Shown here: positions 25,025 to 34,141 of the stretch, in pieces
Layout: every line of letters starts with the position of its first letter
How positions within the stretch are numbered: position 1 is the stretch's first letter
NCBI GenBank assembly: GCA_002869885.2
Contig: NEWR02000003.1
Location: 1 to 53,358 of the forward strand
Direction: 5' to 3'
From: Nitrospira sp. CG24C
GTDB lineage: Bacteria; Nitrospirota; Nitrospiria; Nitrospirales; Nitrospiraceae
Length of the DNA stretch: 53,358 nucleotides
The notes under the pieces: model-generated
Seen by the model: only the letters and a program-made list of their open reading frames with translations
Databases searched by the model: none
What the model was told of the DNA's origin: nothing
Position numbers and translations under genes: made by a program

Positions 25025-25027
25025 ACT

Positions 25028-25115
25028 GGTCTATTTGGTTTGTTTGGTCTGTTTGGTTTTTTTGGTTGAACGAAACTAACCAAATACACAAAACAAACCA
25101 AATGAACCAAACAAC
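25028..25115. repeat. self-complementary 9-bp-period array (theme A, copy 5)
   Basis: GGTCTATTT, GGTTTGTTT, GGTCTGTTT, GGTTTTTTT left; AAACTAACC, AAACAAACC, AAATGAACC right. It fills the aroG-tatD gap. Confidence 0.85.
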
Positions 25116-25119
25116 CGTT

Positions 25120-26178
25120 TTAGGCGGGTTTGGCCACGATCATATCGGCCAGTTCTGTGAGTAAGGCTTCTGTCTCATTCCAGCCGAGACAGGCATCGGT
25201 GATGGAGACGCCGTGGGCCAGGGAGATGCCTTGTTTCCAGGTCTGTTTGCCGGGGTTGAGATTACTTTCGAGCATGAGGCCCATGATGGATTGGCGGCTG
25301 TCGCGGAATTGGCGGAGAACATCGCGCGCGACCACACTTTGGCGCCGATGATCTTTGCTGGAGTTGTCATGCGAACAGTCGATCATGATGGGGCGAGCAA
25401 TCCCCTCGCTTGCGACAATGGCTTCCGCGCGAGTCACGTGTTCGGCTTCATAGTTGGTTTTTCCTCCCCCGCCCCGCAGCACGATATGACGATCTGGGTT
25501 GCCCATGGTCTTGATGATGGAGGTGAGCCCATCGGCGTTGATGCCCAGAAAGTGATGAGACTGTTTCGCGGCGACCATGGCATTCCAGGCCACCTGAAGA
25601 TTGCCTTCGGTACCGTTTTTGAAGCCGACCGGCATAGACAGCCCGCTGGCCATTTCCCGATGCGGCTGGCTTTCGGTGGTGCGGGCGCCGATGGCCACCC
25701 AACTCCAGAGATCGGCAATGTATTGGGGGGACACAGGGTCTAAGGCTTCAGCCGCGCAGGGAACCCCGCGTTTGTTGATGTTGAGGAGAATCGTTCTCGC
25801 GAGTTCCATTCCGGTGGCGATATCGCAGGTGCCGTCCAGATGTGGATCGTTGATCAGGCCTTTCCATCCGACTGTGGTACGGGGCTTTTCAAAGTAGGTA
25901 CGCATGACGATGAGCAACCGGTCGCGCAACGCATCCGCTACTGGTTTCAATCGGTCGGCATACTCGTAGGCGGCCTCAGGGTCATGGATCGAGCAGGGTC
26001 CGACGATTACCAGTAGTCGCTCACGGTCTTGGCCATGCAGAATATGGCGAATGGCATCCCTGGTTTCAACGACTAGTGCAGCGGCTTGATCGGTGATCGG
26101 TAGCTTTGACTTGATCGTTCGCGGCGAGGGCAGCGGCTTGATATCGATGATGTGCTGGTTATCAAGGGGTCTCTGCAT
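25120..26178 (-). CDS. aroG: 3-deoxy-7-phosphoheptulonate synthase (AroG type)
   Basis: First step of the shikimate pathway, joining PEP and erythrose-4-phosphate. 352 residues of the class I (AroFGH) type: VIVGPCSIHD near residue 60, RTYFEKPRTTVGWKG, GARTTESQPHREMASGLSMP, GFKNGTEG, LRGGGGKTNY and the metal-binding DCSHDNSSKD. The end TDACLGWNET is typical of this branch. The N-terminal helix region (about 1-40) normally carries feedback control. It is probably transcribed alone; the stop lies next to a theme A array. Confidence 0.95.
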   Translation of the reverse strand: MQRPLDNQHIIDIKPLPSPRTIKSKLPITDQAAALVVETRDAIRHILHGQDRERLLVIVGPCSIHDPEAAYEYADRLKPVADALRDRLLIVMRTYFEKPRTTVGWKGLINDPHLDGTCDIATGMELARTILLNINKRGVPCAAEALDPVSPQYIADLWSWVAIGARTTESQPHREMASGLSMPVGFKNGTEGNLQVAWNAMVAAKQSHHFLGINADGLTSIIKTMGNPDRHIVLRGGGGKTNYEAEHVTRAEAIVASEGIARPIMIDCSHDNSSKDHRRQSVVARDVLRQFRDSRQSIMGLMLESNLNPGKQTWKQGISLAHGVSITDACLGWNETEALLTELADMIVAKPA

Positions 26179-26359
26179 GGTTTTGCCTGCTTACGATGGA
26201 CAGCGCCCTTAAGGTAAGAGAGCTTGACGGGGCGATGTGTGCTTGGACGCGTAAAATATAGCGTATACTCAGAAGAATATCCACTGGAGTAGGCGCCTGA
26301 CGGCTGGAGATGTTCGGTATGGCGCCCTTATCCCGTTGTTTGACAAGCCGTGAAAGCCT

Positions 26360-26713
26360 ATGGTACGTAGCTCGCCTTCAATGATTCTGCACAGTTCCAT
26401 ACGACGTTCGGCCTGTTTTCTTCGGGGCGCTGTGGCGATCGGCCTCGTCCTGCTCTTACTCGCCATTGCGCCGTTTGCGGTGGCGCAGGATGTTCATCAC
26501 GAGTTGGCGGCGGCTGACCACGATGGCCATGAGCACTCCGACACCGATCTCTGTCAATGGGTCAAGCATCATACGGCTGGATTCCTCGATATCGGCACTC
26601 CTCTCTTTACGGCACAGGAACTCGTCGAGCGGCTGGCACTTCCAGCGGACTCCGTTCTGCTTTCCTTCGACCTATCCACGCCTGGTCTTTCTCGCGCTCC
26701 TCCCCGCAGCTAG
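26360..26713 (+). CDS. small exported His-rich protein upstream of a TonB receptor
   Basis: 117 residues, not assigned to a known family with certainty. It has an N-terminal signal sequence (GAVAIGLVLLLLAIAPFAVA) followed by a His/Asp-rich stretch HHELAAADHDGHEHSDTDLC with a Cys and more His after it. Such stretches suggest binding of zinc, copper or nickel in the periplasm. It resembles in style small DUF2946/CopL-like metal proteins, but motif support is weak. It is 96 bases before the receptor gene, and another His-rich exported protein follows the receptor, so the three may form a metal- or chelate-uptake set. Confidence 0.6.
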   Translation: MVRSSPSMILHSSIRRSACFLRGAVAIGLVLLLLAIAPFAVAQDVHHELAAADHDGHEHSDTDLCQWVKHHTAGFLDIGTPLFTAQELVERLALPADSVLLSFDLSTPGLSRAPPRS

Positions 26714-26809
26714 TCACGTCATTTCGGCTCACGCCATTCTGCATGGTTGTCGTCGGACTCTTGCTAGAGAGGCGCAGCGCTTTTTCATCACGTGATGGCA
26801 GGGAGTTTC

Positions 26810-29215
26810 ATGCGTCCTATTATGTGGCGTCATTTCATTGTTTTTTTGCTGTATCTTTGTCTCTGCCTGACGGTTCTTCATCAGAATCGTGCTCTGGCAG
26901 GCGAGCTCAACTTTATTGAGGGATTGGTCCAGAATCAGGATCTCCGTCGAGTGGGGCAGGTGATTGTGGAGGTGAAGAATCAAGAAGGAATGTTGGTAGC
27001 GACCGGCGTCTCGAACGATGCCGGCGAGTTTAGAATCCCTCTCCCTTCCGATGGAACCTATTCTGTTAGCGCCCTGCAAGATACCTATCGAAGCGAATAT
27101 ATCGTGCTGAAGATTGGGACAGAGGCGCCCGACCCCATCACCTTGACCCTGTCCAAGACCAAAGAGATCGCGCTTGAAGTGCGGTCGCCTTTGGCGCCGA
27201 TTCAATACAAGGCGTCGAGCGAGACCTACTCGGTAAGTCGAAAAGATATCGAAGAATTGCCGCGTGGCAACAATGTCGAGTTACAGGATGTGCTCATCAC
27301 GATTCCGGGCGCCGTCTATGGATCGCTCAAGCAAGTGCATATTCGGCAGGATCATGCGAACATCCAGCTCCGAATCGACGGTGTGCCGATTCCGGATACC
27401 GTGTCGTCCACCTTCTCCGATGTGATCTCGCCGCGGGCGTGGGAGCGGGCGGATATCATCCTTGGCGGCATGGAAGCACAGTATGGAAACAAGACAGCTG
27501 CGGTGTTGGATATCACGACCAAGAGCGGGACCAAACCAGGGTTCGGATCCGCCCAAATGTTCGGCGGATCGAACAATACGATCAATCCGTCGCTCGAATA
27601 TGGAGGCACGATCGGCCAGAAGTTCCGGTTCTACGTGCTGAACAGCCATACGGCAACGAATCGCGGCATCGAGCCGCCGACGCTGGGCCATTCGATTTTT
27701 CATGGGCAAAGCGAGAGGAATCAGACGTTCATTCGCGGCGACTATCAACTCGACAATTCGAATAACTTCTCGTTTGTATTCTTGAACTCCGTGGCGAAGT
27801 ATCAGATTCCGACGTTGCCCGGCCAGACCCCGAATGCCATCGTCACGGGGTTATTGCCTGGATTTTCCCCGGTACCGTCCGCGATGGTCGACGAAAATCA
27901 AAAGGAGAATAACCAATATGGGCATATGGTCTGGCGGCACGATGTGAACAGTAGTAACTTTTTCAACCTGTCAGGATATGTTCGCCAAACGCGGGCCACG
28001 TTTCGGACGGACCCATTCAACGTTCTCGCCTACACCCCTGACGAGGCTGAGCCGTTCTCGGCTGCCAACCAGGATCGGAATGCCTATTCGGGCGGAATCC
28101 GATTCGATCACACCTATATTCCCAACAAAGAACATGTGATCAAAACAGGATTCCAGGTCGATCGGACACAGACGTGGAACAAGACGAGGCTGTTCACGTT
28201 CGCGGATGACGGAGCGGGCAATCCGACGGGGCCTGTACTGGGTCTGGATGCGGACAATCGGCTGATCGGCTATCGGCAGGAATTCTGGATTCAGGATCAG
28301 TGGAGCCCGAACGACCGGTGGACATTCAACCTCGGTGTGCGGGCCGATATGGTGCAGTATCAGCGTGATGAGGCGCAGATTAGCCCGCGGGTCGGGGTCA
28401 CCTACAAGTCCGATCCTTCCAATGTCTTCCATGTCTATTACGGGAGGCAGTTTACACCGCCGAATCTCGAAGCGATTTCCTTTGCGAAGCTCAATACCGC
28501 CGGTACTAAGGTGGCGCCGGAAGATAGCACGAACAATACGGTCCGCGCTGAGCGCGCTCATTACTTCGAGGTGGGAAGCTACCATGCGTTGAGCAGATGG
28601 GCGACGTTACAGCTGACTGGATACTACAAGCTCGCCAATTATCTGTCGGATGCGGGCCAGTTCGGGACGACGCCCTTGTTGAATTACTTTGCCTTTGAGC
28701 GAGGGTGGACGAGAGGCATCGATGGAGCTCTGAAACTTCAGATCACGGATAACGTAACGGCGCGCGGCAACGTGGCCTGGGGGCAGTGTAAAGGTTATGG
28801 GCTCCAATCAGGCCACATCCTGCTCGAAGCGGCAGAAATTGCCGACATCAACTCGAAAGGCGGGGTGCATTGCGATCACCAGCAGACGCTGACGAGTTCC
28901 GCGGTGGTCGCCTATCGCTTTTTGGAGCGGACGACAATCACGGGCCAGACGTTGTTTGCTTCTGGGCTGCGTACGGCGGAAGAGGGAGGGAAGACAAACT
29001 CCACCCACAGTCCGTCATACACGATCTATAATATGTCCCTGACGCATGTCATCCCGTTGCCGTGGGACAACCAGAAGCTTCTGTTGGGCTTTGACGTGGT
29101 GAACTTACTGGACCAACAGTACCTCATCAATCGAGGCGAGGGGAGTATCGGCCTGGGTGTGTCGCATGCGGGGATGCCGCGGTCGTTCTTCTTCCGTGCC
29201 CAATGGTTCTTCTAG
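26810..29215 (+). CDS. TonB-dependent outer-membrane receptor with carboxypeptidase-like N-domain
   Basis: About 801 residues. The start is set at ATG 26810 because AGGGAG precedes it and a signal peptide follows directly (WRHFIVFLLYLCLCLTV ... ALAG); the frame begins at 26792. After it: a carboxypeptidase-regulatory-like beta domain (ELNFIEGLV to about residue 95), a plug domain (SRKDIEELPRGN to VLDITTKSG), then a 22-strand-type barrel ending in aromatic residues FFFRAQWFF, as outer-membrane proteins do. No TonB box was identified with certainty. Substrate unknown; the His-rich neighbours point to a metal or metal complex. Confidence 0.92.
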   Translation: MRPIMWRHFIVFLLYLCLCLTVLHQNRALAGELNFIEGLVQNQDLRRVGQVIVEVKNQEGMLVATGVSNDAGEFRIPLPSDGTYSVSALQDTYRSEYIVLKIGTEAPDPITLTLSKTKEIALEVRSPLAPIQYKASSETYSVSRKDIEELPRGNNVELQDVLITIPGAVYGSLKQVHIRQDHANIQLRIDGVPIPDTVSSTFSDVISPRAWERADIILGGMEAQYGNKTAAVLDITTKSGTKPGFGSAQMFGGSNNTINPSLEYGGTIGQKFRFYVLNSHTATNRGIEPPTLGHSIFHGQSERNQTFIRGDYQLDNSNNFSFVFLNSVAKYQIPTLPGQTPNAIVTGLLPGFSPVPSAMVDENQKENNQYGHMVWRHDVNSSNFFNLSGYVRQTRATFRTDPFNVLAYTPDEAEPFSAANQDRNAYSGGIRFDHTYIPNKEHVIKTGFQVDRTQTWNKTRLFTFADDGAGNPTGPVLGLDADNRLIGYRQEFWIQDQWSPNDRWTFNLGVRADMVQYQRDEAQISPRVGVTYKSDPSNVFHVYYGRQFTPPNLEAISFAKLNTAGTKVAPEDSTNNTVRAERAHYFEVGSYHALSRWATLQLTGYYKLANYLSDAGQFGTTPLLNYFAFERGWTRGIDGALKLQITDNVTARGNVAWGQCKGYGLQSGHILLEAAEIADINSKGGVHCDHQQTLTSSAVVAYRFLERTTITGQTLFASGLRTAEEGGKTNSTHSPSYTIYNMSLTHVIPLPWDNQKLLLGFDVVNLLDQQYLINRGEGSIGLGVSHAGMPRSFFFRAQWFF

Positions 29216-29236
29216 CCGGATGCTGAAATAGGGGGC

Positions 29237-29328
29237 GGGGTGGCTGGGACGATCCCCGTGCTCGCGCAACGCGCGGTCGCGGACTCCCCTCGTTGGACGC
29301 GCGCAGTCGGGATCATCCCAGCTACCCC
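29237..29328. repeat. hairpin element with conserved GC core (theme K, copy 1)
   Basis: Outer arms GGGGTGGCTGGGACGATCCC and GGGATCATCCCAGCTACCCC are near-perfect complements. The core (TGCTCGCGCAACGCGCGG ... CCTCGTTGGACGCGCGCAGT) recurs at 45099-45148. It lies 22 bases after the receptor stop codon and probably ends that transcript. Confidence 0.75.
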
Positions 29329-29451
29329 TTATTCAGTGATCGTTTGCTGCGGCCTTACCTGGGACAAGGCGCGTCTTGGCGCGCCAGGGTTGGAGGGTGA
29401 GAAGGCGGCCCGTTTGAGCATCCGGCAGTGATAGAGTAGGATGCACACGCT

Positions 29452-29880
29452 ATGAGACAACTTCTCGCGATGTTATTTGCAATGGTTTTGGCTTGGCCGG
29501 CGCTCGCGCATGCGGTGGCCGGTGATGAGGCCACGCATGAGGACGACCACATGGAAGATGTGCTGGAGTTGCCAGAGGTCCATGTCCATGGTCTGCCGCT
29601 CAATAAGGACCAACAGCTTGGGCCGGTTCCCAAAGCCACACCCTGGCCTTCTATTCCGCCTGCCTTGGACGGCAAAGAACTCGACGATTGGATGAAAGCG
29701 CGCATGTTGGTTTCCAAGAATGCGGCGGTGACGGTAGTGGTCTTGGAGCCGGCCAAGCATCGGGAACTCACCATCGCCGGCATGGCTGCATTGAATAAAT
29801 GGACCTTCGAGCCCCAGTTGAAAGGCGACGAACCCATCGATGGGGAACTGACCGTGCGCATTCACTTTCGCACGAGGTGA
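29452..29880 (+). CDS. exported His-rich protein with a TonB-C-terminal-like domain
   Basis: 142 residues. A cleavable-looking signal peptide (LLAMLFAMVLAWPALAHA) is followed by an acidic/His-rich segment (EDDHMEDVLELPEVHVHG). The C-terminal half (VVVLEPAKHRELTIAG, AALNKWTFEPQLKGDEPIDG, LTVRIHFR) resembles the TonB C-terminal domain that contacts receptors, where ALRKWRFKPA... is usual. There is no long Pro-rich linker and no clear anchor, so it is not a full energy transducer. It may be a periplasmic receptor partner. Placed 236 bases after the receptor, with a hairpin element between. Confidence 0.6.
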   Translation: MRQLLAMLFAMVLAWPALAHAVAGDEATHEDDHMEDVLELPEVHVHGLPLNKDQQLGPVPKATPWPSIPPALDGKELDDWMKARMLVSKNAAVTVVVLEPAKHRELTIAGMAALNKWTFEPQLKGDEPIDGELTVRIHFRTR

Positions 29881-29894
29881 GGGATGAAGGTGGG

Positions 29895-29990
29895 TCAATG
29901 GTCATTGGTCAATAGGCATTCGAGATGGGAACAGTGCATATGAGATTCTATCTCTCCCCATTGACCATTGACCATCGACCATGAACCGAT
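29895..29990. repeat. self-complementary 7-bp-period array (theme E)
   Basis: Left GGTCAAT/GGTCATT words at 29894-29915 and right CCATTGA/CCATCGA words at 29957-29985. The spacer contains nothing recognisable. Confidence 0.8.
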
Positions 29991-29991
29991 C

Positions 29992-30552
29992 ATGAACTGG
30001 GACGAATCTCTCTTTCGCGCTATCAACGGGTTCGCTGGCCAGTTGGCCTGGTTAGACGAGCTGGCGCTCGGTCTCTCCAATTCAGGCCTGCTGTGGGCGC
30101 CAGGGATTCTGCTGACCAGCTATTGGCTATGGGTGTCATGGCGGGAGGCGTTGTTGGCAGCCCCGGTATTGGCTGCTTCCATCGGCCTATTGGATTTCGT
30201 CGGAGCGCGGGTCAAAGACCTTGCGGCCCGGCCACGACCCTGCATGGCGCTTCCGGATATCCACCAGATCGAAGCCTGCGGCAAGACCTTTGGATTTCCG
30301 TCGAATCACGCCATTAACACCGCAACGGCGGCAGCCTTTCTCCACGTGCTCTATCCACGGTCAGGCTGGGTGAGTTGGCCATTGGTCGGACTGATCGGTC
30401 TGTCGCGTGTGTATATCGGGGCTCACTACGTTACGGACGTGCTGGGAGGTTGGGTGATCGGCGGCTTGTTCGGAGCCGTCGCCGCGTGGCTGCTTTTGCG
30501 CTACTCTCGAATTCGCACTTCGCTCCCCAAAGCCGTGAAACGTGAGGCGTGA
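29992..30552 (+). CDS. PAP2-family membrane phosphatase
   Basis: 186 residues with about five hydrophobic segments. The three phosphatase motifs are present: KDLAARPRP, GFPSNHAINT and SRVYIGAHYVTDVLGG. Family members remove phosphate from lipid carriers such as undecaprenyl pyrophosphate or from phosphatidate. ATG 29992 is preferred over 29968 because the latter lies in a repeat array. The C-terminal KAVKREA and TGA stop are encoded by a 7-bp GTGAAAC-type array. A role recycling undecaprenyl pyrophosphate would suit the polysaccharide genes, but this is inference. Confidence 0.88.
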   Translation: MNWDESLFRAINGFAGQLAWLDELALGLSNSGLLWAPGILLTSYWLWVSWREALLAAPVLAASIGLLDFVGARVKDLAARPRPCMALPDIHQIEACGKTFGFPSNHAINTATAAAFLHVLYPRSGWVSWPLVGLIGLSRVYIGAHYVTDVLGGWVIGGLFGAVAAWLLLRYSRIRTSLPKAVKREA

Positions 30553-30665
30553 AACGTGAAACGAGGATCAGCCTCTAAGTTCCGAAAACCTCGAACCGTC
30601 GCCCGGCTCACACGTCACGCGAGTCTCGCTCCTCGCGCTTGCCTCGCGCCACCCCGCCATTTCGT
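30535..30665. repeat. adjacent theme J, B and H arrays
   Basis: GTGAAAC/GTGAGGC heptamers (30535-30563) overlapping the PAP2 3' end, a short theme B piece (about 30572-30590) and 9-bp GCGAGTCTC/GCTCCTCGC words to 30663. Confidence 0.7.
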
Positions 30666-30674
30666 CACGAACCG

Positions 30675-31649
30675 TCATGAATAATGCGGGCTAGTGATCT
30701 CAAGACAGCCTAATAGCTCTGCCTGACAGCGCTCCTGGTCGTAGCCACGCCCAATTAACACGATCGCGTGGCTCGGTTCGTCGAGCAATGTGATCGGCGT
30801 AATGGTCGCGTTGCCTGGAGGGGCATATTGAAACTCTTGGAGCTCCGGTCCCTTAGCGAAGCGGAAGAAGCCTTTCGCCCGCTCTAGTTCAGGGGGCAGG
30901 GTCTTCATCCAGCTCAGGAATCGTACAAGGTTTAACGGGCCAGGCAGCCGAACCGTTGTGGCGATGGGATGATACGAGGCCCGCTTGTTCGTTGTGGACG
31001 AGCGAGGCACTCCGAATTCCACATTCACCGCCTGCGCCGACGACCTGCGGGTGATTGGTTCGAGCAGCGATGAGGGATCGATCCTGGCATGACTGGCTTC
31101 CCAGACCCGCGCGTAGGGATTCTGCTCGATGATCGAGGTCTTGAACGCTTCCCAATGTCCGGGAACATAGAGGTCTCGTTTATTGAGAATGAGTTCGTCG
31201 GCGCAGCGAATTGCCTGTTTGGTGACGAATCCCCCCATGCTTTCCCTGTCTGTCGGGATTGGGTGCAGTAAGGCGATGACTTTTTCTAAGTGCGTGAGGC
31301 GCGCGGTGTAAAGATCCGTGACGCCATCGATCACTTCAGCCGGATCGGCCATGCCTGAGCATTCCAGAATAATCACATCCGACTCGTAATCTCGTACCAG
31401 TTGTGCGATCCCCCAGGATAAATCCTCCTTCGTGTCGCAACAGACGCAGCCTCCGGCGAGGTTCATCACTTGTTCAGCGATGGTGCCCGCGCGGGGGCCG
31501 TCGATGCTGACTTCTCCGGCTTCGTTCATCAAGACGCCGGCCCGCTTGCCCTGGCTCTTCCAATGTTCCAGCAGTCGCATCAAAAGCGTGGTTTTACCCG
31601 CGCCGAGGGAACCGCAGAGGACATAAAAGGGAATCGGGGTCTCGGTCAT
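30675..31649 (-). CDS. CobW/COG0523-type G3E GTPase, metal chaperone
   Basis: 324 residues. Walker A GSLGAGKT (13-20), the GGCVCC metal motif (CxCC) near residue 66, ILECSGMADP (switch II) and NKRD for guanine recognition. The C-terminal CobW_C domain includes RAKGFFRF. These GTPases deliver zinc, cobalt or nickel to client enzymes or work in metal shortage. The neighbour on the same strand is a remnant of a CDF metal exporter, so both belong to metal handling. Start ATG at 31649; a theme B/H array lies just upstream. Confidence 0.9.
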   Translation of the reverse strand: MTETPIPFYVLCGSLGAGKTTLLMRLLEHWKSQGKRAGVLMNEAGEVSIDGPRAGTIAEQVMNLAGGCVCCDTKEDLSWGIAQLVRDYESDVIILECSGMADPAEVIDGVTDLYTARLTHLEKVIALLHPIPTDRESMGGFVTKQAIRCADELILNKRDLYVPGHWEAFKTSIIEQNPYARVWEASHARIDPSSLLEPITRRSSAQAVNVEFGVPRSSTTNKRASYHPIATTVRLPGPLNLVRFLSWMKTLPPELERAKGFFRFAKGPELQEFQYAPPGNATITPITLLDEPSHAIVLIGRGYDQERCQAELLGCLEITSPHYS

Positions 31650-31687
31650 TGTTTTAACCTGAATTATTCATGAGCGAGACGGAAGAC

Positions 31688-31790
31688 GGTTCGAGGTTCG
31701 ATGTTCGAGGTTTTCGGAACTTCGAACCCAGAACTTCGAACTTCGAATCACCCCTCTCGCGAGTCCCGCCTTTCCCGCTCGTCCCGCGCG
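31688..31790. repeat. theme B array plus theme H array (copy 7)
   Basis: GGTTCGA/GGTTCGA, TGTTCGA, then GAACCCA/GAACTTC words (31688-31748) and 9-bp GCGAGTCCC/GCCTTTCCC/GCTCGTCCC words up to the CDF stop codon. Confidence 0.82.
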
Positions 31791-31791
31791 C

Positions 31792-32544
31792 TTAATGGTG
31801 CACATGTACAAGTCCCTCGTCCTGGTGCTGCTGTGCCAAGGTGGTGAGATCGCAGTGGATCTCGTCATGGTGGCAACAGTCGGTTCCCATTTGAATCGTC
31901 ATGTGCTTGATGCCGAAATCTGTGCTGACCCGTGTGCGGATGGTCTGCAGAAGGTCATTGGTCATTGCCGAATCATCTCCGTCGACCAGGATATGACAGG
32001 TCATCATTATTAGCCGAGGTTCGACCGCCCAGATATGGAGGTCGTGGACATTTTTTACGCCGGGGATCGCCTCGATGGTTGCAGCTACGTGTGAGGCGCT
32101 GATCTTCGGTGGGGTCGATTCCAACAAGACGTCCAGCGATTCCTTAAACAGCGGCCAGGCTCCTTTGGCAATGGCAGCGACAACCAGCAAGCTGATCAAT
32201 GGGTCGAAAATGGTCCATCCGGTCAGTAAGATGGCTCCACCGCTGATGACGACGCCCAAGGACACCCAGGCATCACCCAGCATGTGCCAAAAGGCGCTGC
32301 GGATATTGAGATCATCCTTGGCTCCGCGCTGCAACAGGAGCGCGATGCTCAGATTGGCTGCGAAACTCAGAGCGGCAATCGCCATGACCCAGCCGCCGTC
32401 CACCGGGACGGGCTGTAGTAGTCGCTTGAACCCCACGAGAGCAATGCCGAGGGCCGTGAGCAACAGGATGAACGAATTCAAGAACGCCGCAATGATGCCG
32501 GCTCGGTGATACCCAAATGTTTTGGCTTCTGTGGCAGGCCTGGC
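31792..32544 (-). pseudogene. 5'-truncated CDF (cation diffusion facilitator) transporter
   Basis: The similarity begins abruptly at ARPATEAKTFGYHRAGII (near 32544), the conserved loop before TM3 in CzcD-type zinc exporters. TM1 and TM2, and with them the first zinc-binding Asp pair, are missing. What remains has TM3-TM6 with the TM5 site FWHMLGDAWVS and the cytoplasmic domain with HIWAVEPRL. The only start in this part is TTG 32481, giving 229 residues. Upstream sequence is metG 3' end in another frame, so a deletion has probably joined the two genes. Non-functional as a transporter unless the lost helices are supplied elsewhere. Confidence 0.8.
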
Positions 32545-34139
32545 CGTAAGGAGATGGGCGTAGTCACGGTTTTGGCTCCTTGTGGTTTTGATTCGATACG
32601 GGGGAAGAGACTTGGGCCCTTGCAGATCTTTGTCTCAGCAAGCGGCGTTTCCCAGCTGTAGGCTGCTTGCGGCACCGGCTTTGAAAAGTCGAACGATAGG
32701 CCGAGTTGCCGGGTGAGTTGCGCCGCTGTCTGGGGCATGTAGGGATACATGAGGGCCGAGAGCAATCGCAGCGCCCTCGAAGCTGTATTCAGAACAGTGT
32801 TGAGGCGCGGGTGATTCTCAGGATTCTTGGCGAGTTGCCAGGGCGCAGCCTTGTCGATGTATTCGTCGCACAGACCGATGAGTTCCCATATGGCTTGGAG
32901 ATTTTCCCGAAAGGCGAGTGCGCGATAGCCCTGATCGATTCGTTCAGGGAGGCCTGTCGCTGTTGCGGCGATCAGGGCTTCAAGCTCGGGAAGAGCCGGT
33001 GTGCCAACCGCGGGAATCGTGCTGTCGGCGAACCGCTCGATCATGGTGAGGGTACGACTGAGGAGATTCCCGATTCCATTGGCCAAGTCGCTGTTGATGT
33101 TGGTGACCATCGAAGATTGCGAAAAGTCTCCATCCTGTCCGAACGGCACTTCACGTAAGAGAAAGTAACGAAACGCGTCGGCGCCGAATTCGTCAACCAT
33201 CTTGTTGGGATCGACGACGTTGCCGCGGCTCTTTGACATCTTCTCTCCATCCACGGTCCACCAACCATGCGCGAAGATCGTTTCCGGTAGAGGCAGGTTG
33301 AGGGCCATCAGCATCGTGGACCAGTAGACGGCGTGAGTCGTGAGGATGTCTTTCCCTATTAGATGGACTGAGGCGGGCCAATACTGATCTCTGGATGGTG
33401 TCGGGCTAAGGTACTCCAATGCGGAGACATAATTCACCAGCGCGTCGAACCAGACGTACGTGACGTAGTCTGTGTCGAACGGTAACTCGATGCCCCAGGA
33501 GAGCCTTGATTTGGGTCGGGAGATCGAGAGGTCGCCGAGCTTCTGCGTAGTCAAGAATCCCAAGACTTCATTGCGGCGAGACTCAGGGCGGATGAAGTTC
33601 GGATGCTGCTGGATGTGATCGATCAGGCGATCCTGATGTTGGCCCATCTTGAAAAAATAGTTGTGCTCGCTGATACGTTCGACGGGTCGTTTGCAGTCAG
33701 GGCAGAGGCCATTTTCGACGTCTTTCTCTGTCCAGAATCGCTCATCAAACGTGCAGTACCAACCAGTGTAATCATCCTTGTAAATCAGTTGCTTACGGTA
33801 AAGTTCCTCAAGGTATCGTTGAACGATAAGTTTGTGCGGCGCATCCGTCGTTCTGATGAACGCATCGTTGGAAATGTGCAGCCGTTTCCATAGGGTCTGG
33901 AACTGAGGCGCCAGCTTGTCGCAATGGGCTTGCGGGACGATGCCGGCTTTGGCCGCAGCCTGCTGAACCTTTTGCCCATGTTCATCGAGCCCGGTGAGAA
34001 AGAAGACGTCGCGTCCACGCAGGCGCCAGTAACGAGCAAGGACATCGGCAGCCACGGTCGTATAGGCATGTCCGATGTGGGGTACGTCGTTGACGTAGTA
34101 GATTGGCGTTGTGATGTAGAAGCTGTCGGGGGTACTCAT
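32478..34139 (-). CDS. metG: methionyl-tRNA synthetase with an aberrant C-terminal tail
   Basis: Charges tRNA-Met. HIGH motif at residues 21-24 (NDVPHIGHAYT), zinc/knuckle Cys pair in CPDCKRPVE, KMSKSRGN for ATP, and the anticodon-binding helical domain through PYMPQTAAQLTRQLG. A normal protein would end soon after SLFPRIE (about residue 516); here 37 more residues follow, the last part being an out-of-frame reading of the CDF remnant. The ATG is two bases from the end of a 186-bp palindromic element, which leaves no recognisable Shine-Dalgarno. The order tmk-holB-metG on this strand is common. Confidence 0.94.
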   Translation of the reverse strand: MSTPDSFYITTPIYYVNDVPHIGHAYTTVAADVLARYWRLRGRDVFFLTGLDEHGQKVQQAAAKAGIVPQAHCDKLAPQFQTLWKRLHISNDAFIRTTDAPHKLIVQRYLEELYRKQLIYKDDYTGWYCTFDERFWTEKDVENGLCPDCKRPVERISEHNYFFKMGQHQDRLIDHIQQHPNFIRPESRRNEVLGFLTTQKLGDLSISRPKSRLSWGIELPFDTDYVTYVWFDALVNYVSALEYLSPTPSRDQYWPASVHLIGKDILTTHAVYWSTMLMALNLPLPETIFAHGWWTVDGEKMSKSRGNVVDPNKMVDEFGADAFRYFLLREVPFGQDGDFSQSSMVTNINSDLANGIGNLLSRTLTMIERFADSTIPAVGTPALPELEALIAATATGLPERIDQGYRALAFRENLQAIWELIGLCDEYIDKAAPWQLAKNPENHPRLNTVLNTASRALRLLSALMYPYMPQTAAQLTRQLGLSFDFSKPVPQAAYSWETPLAETKICKGPSLFPRIESKPQGAKTVTTPISLRPGLPQKPKHLGITEPASLRRS

Positions 34140-34141
34140 CT

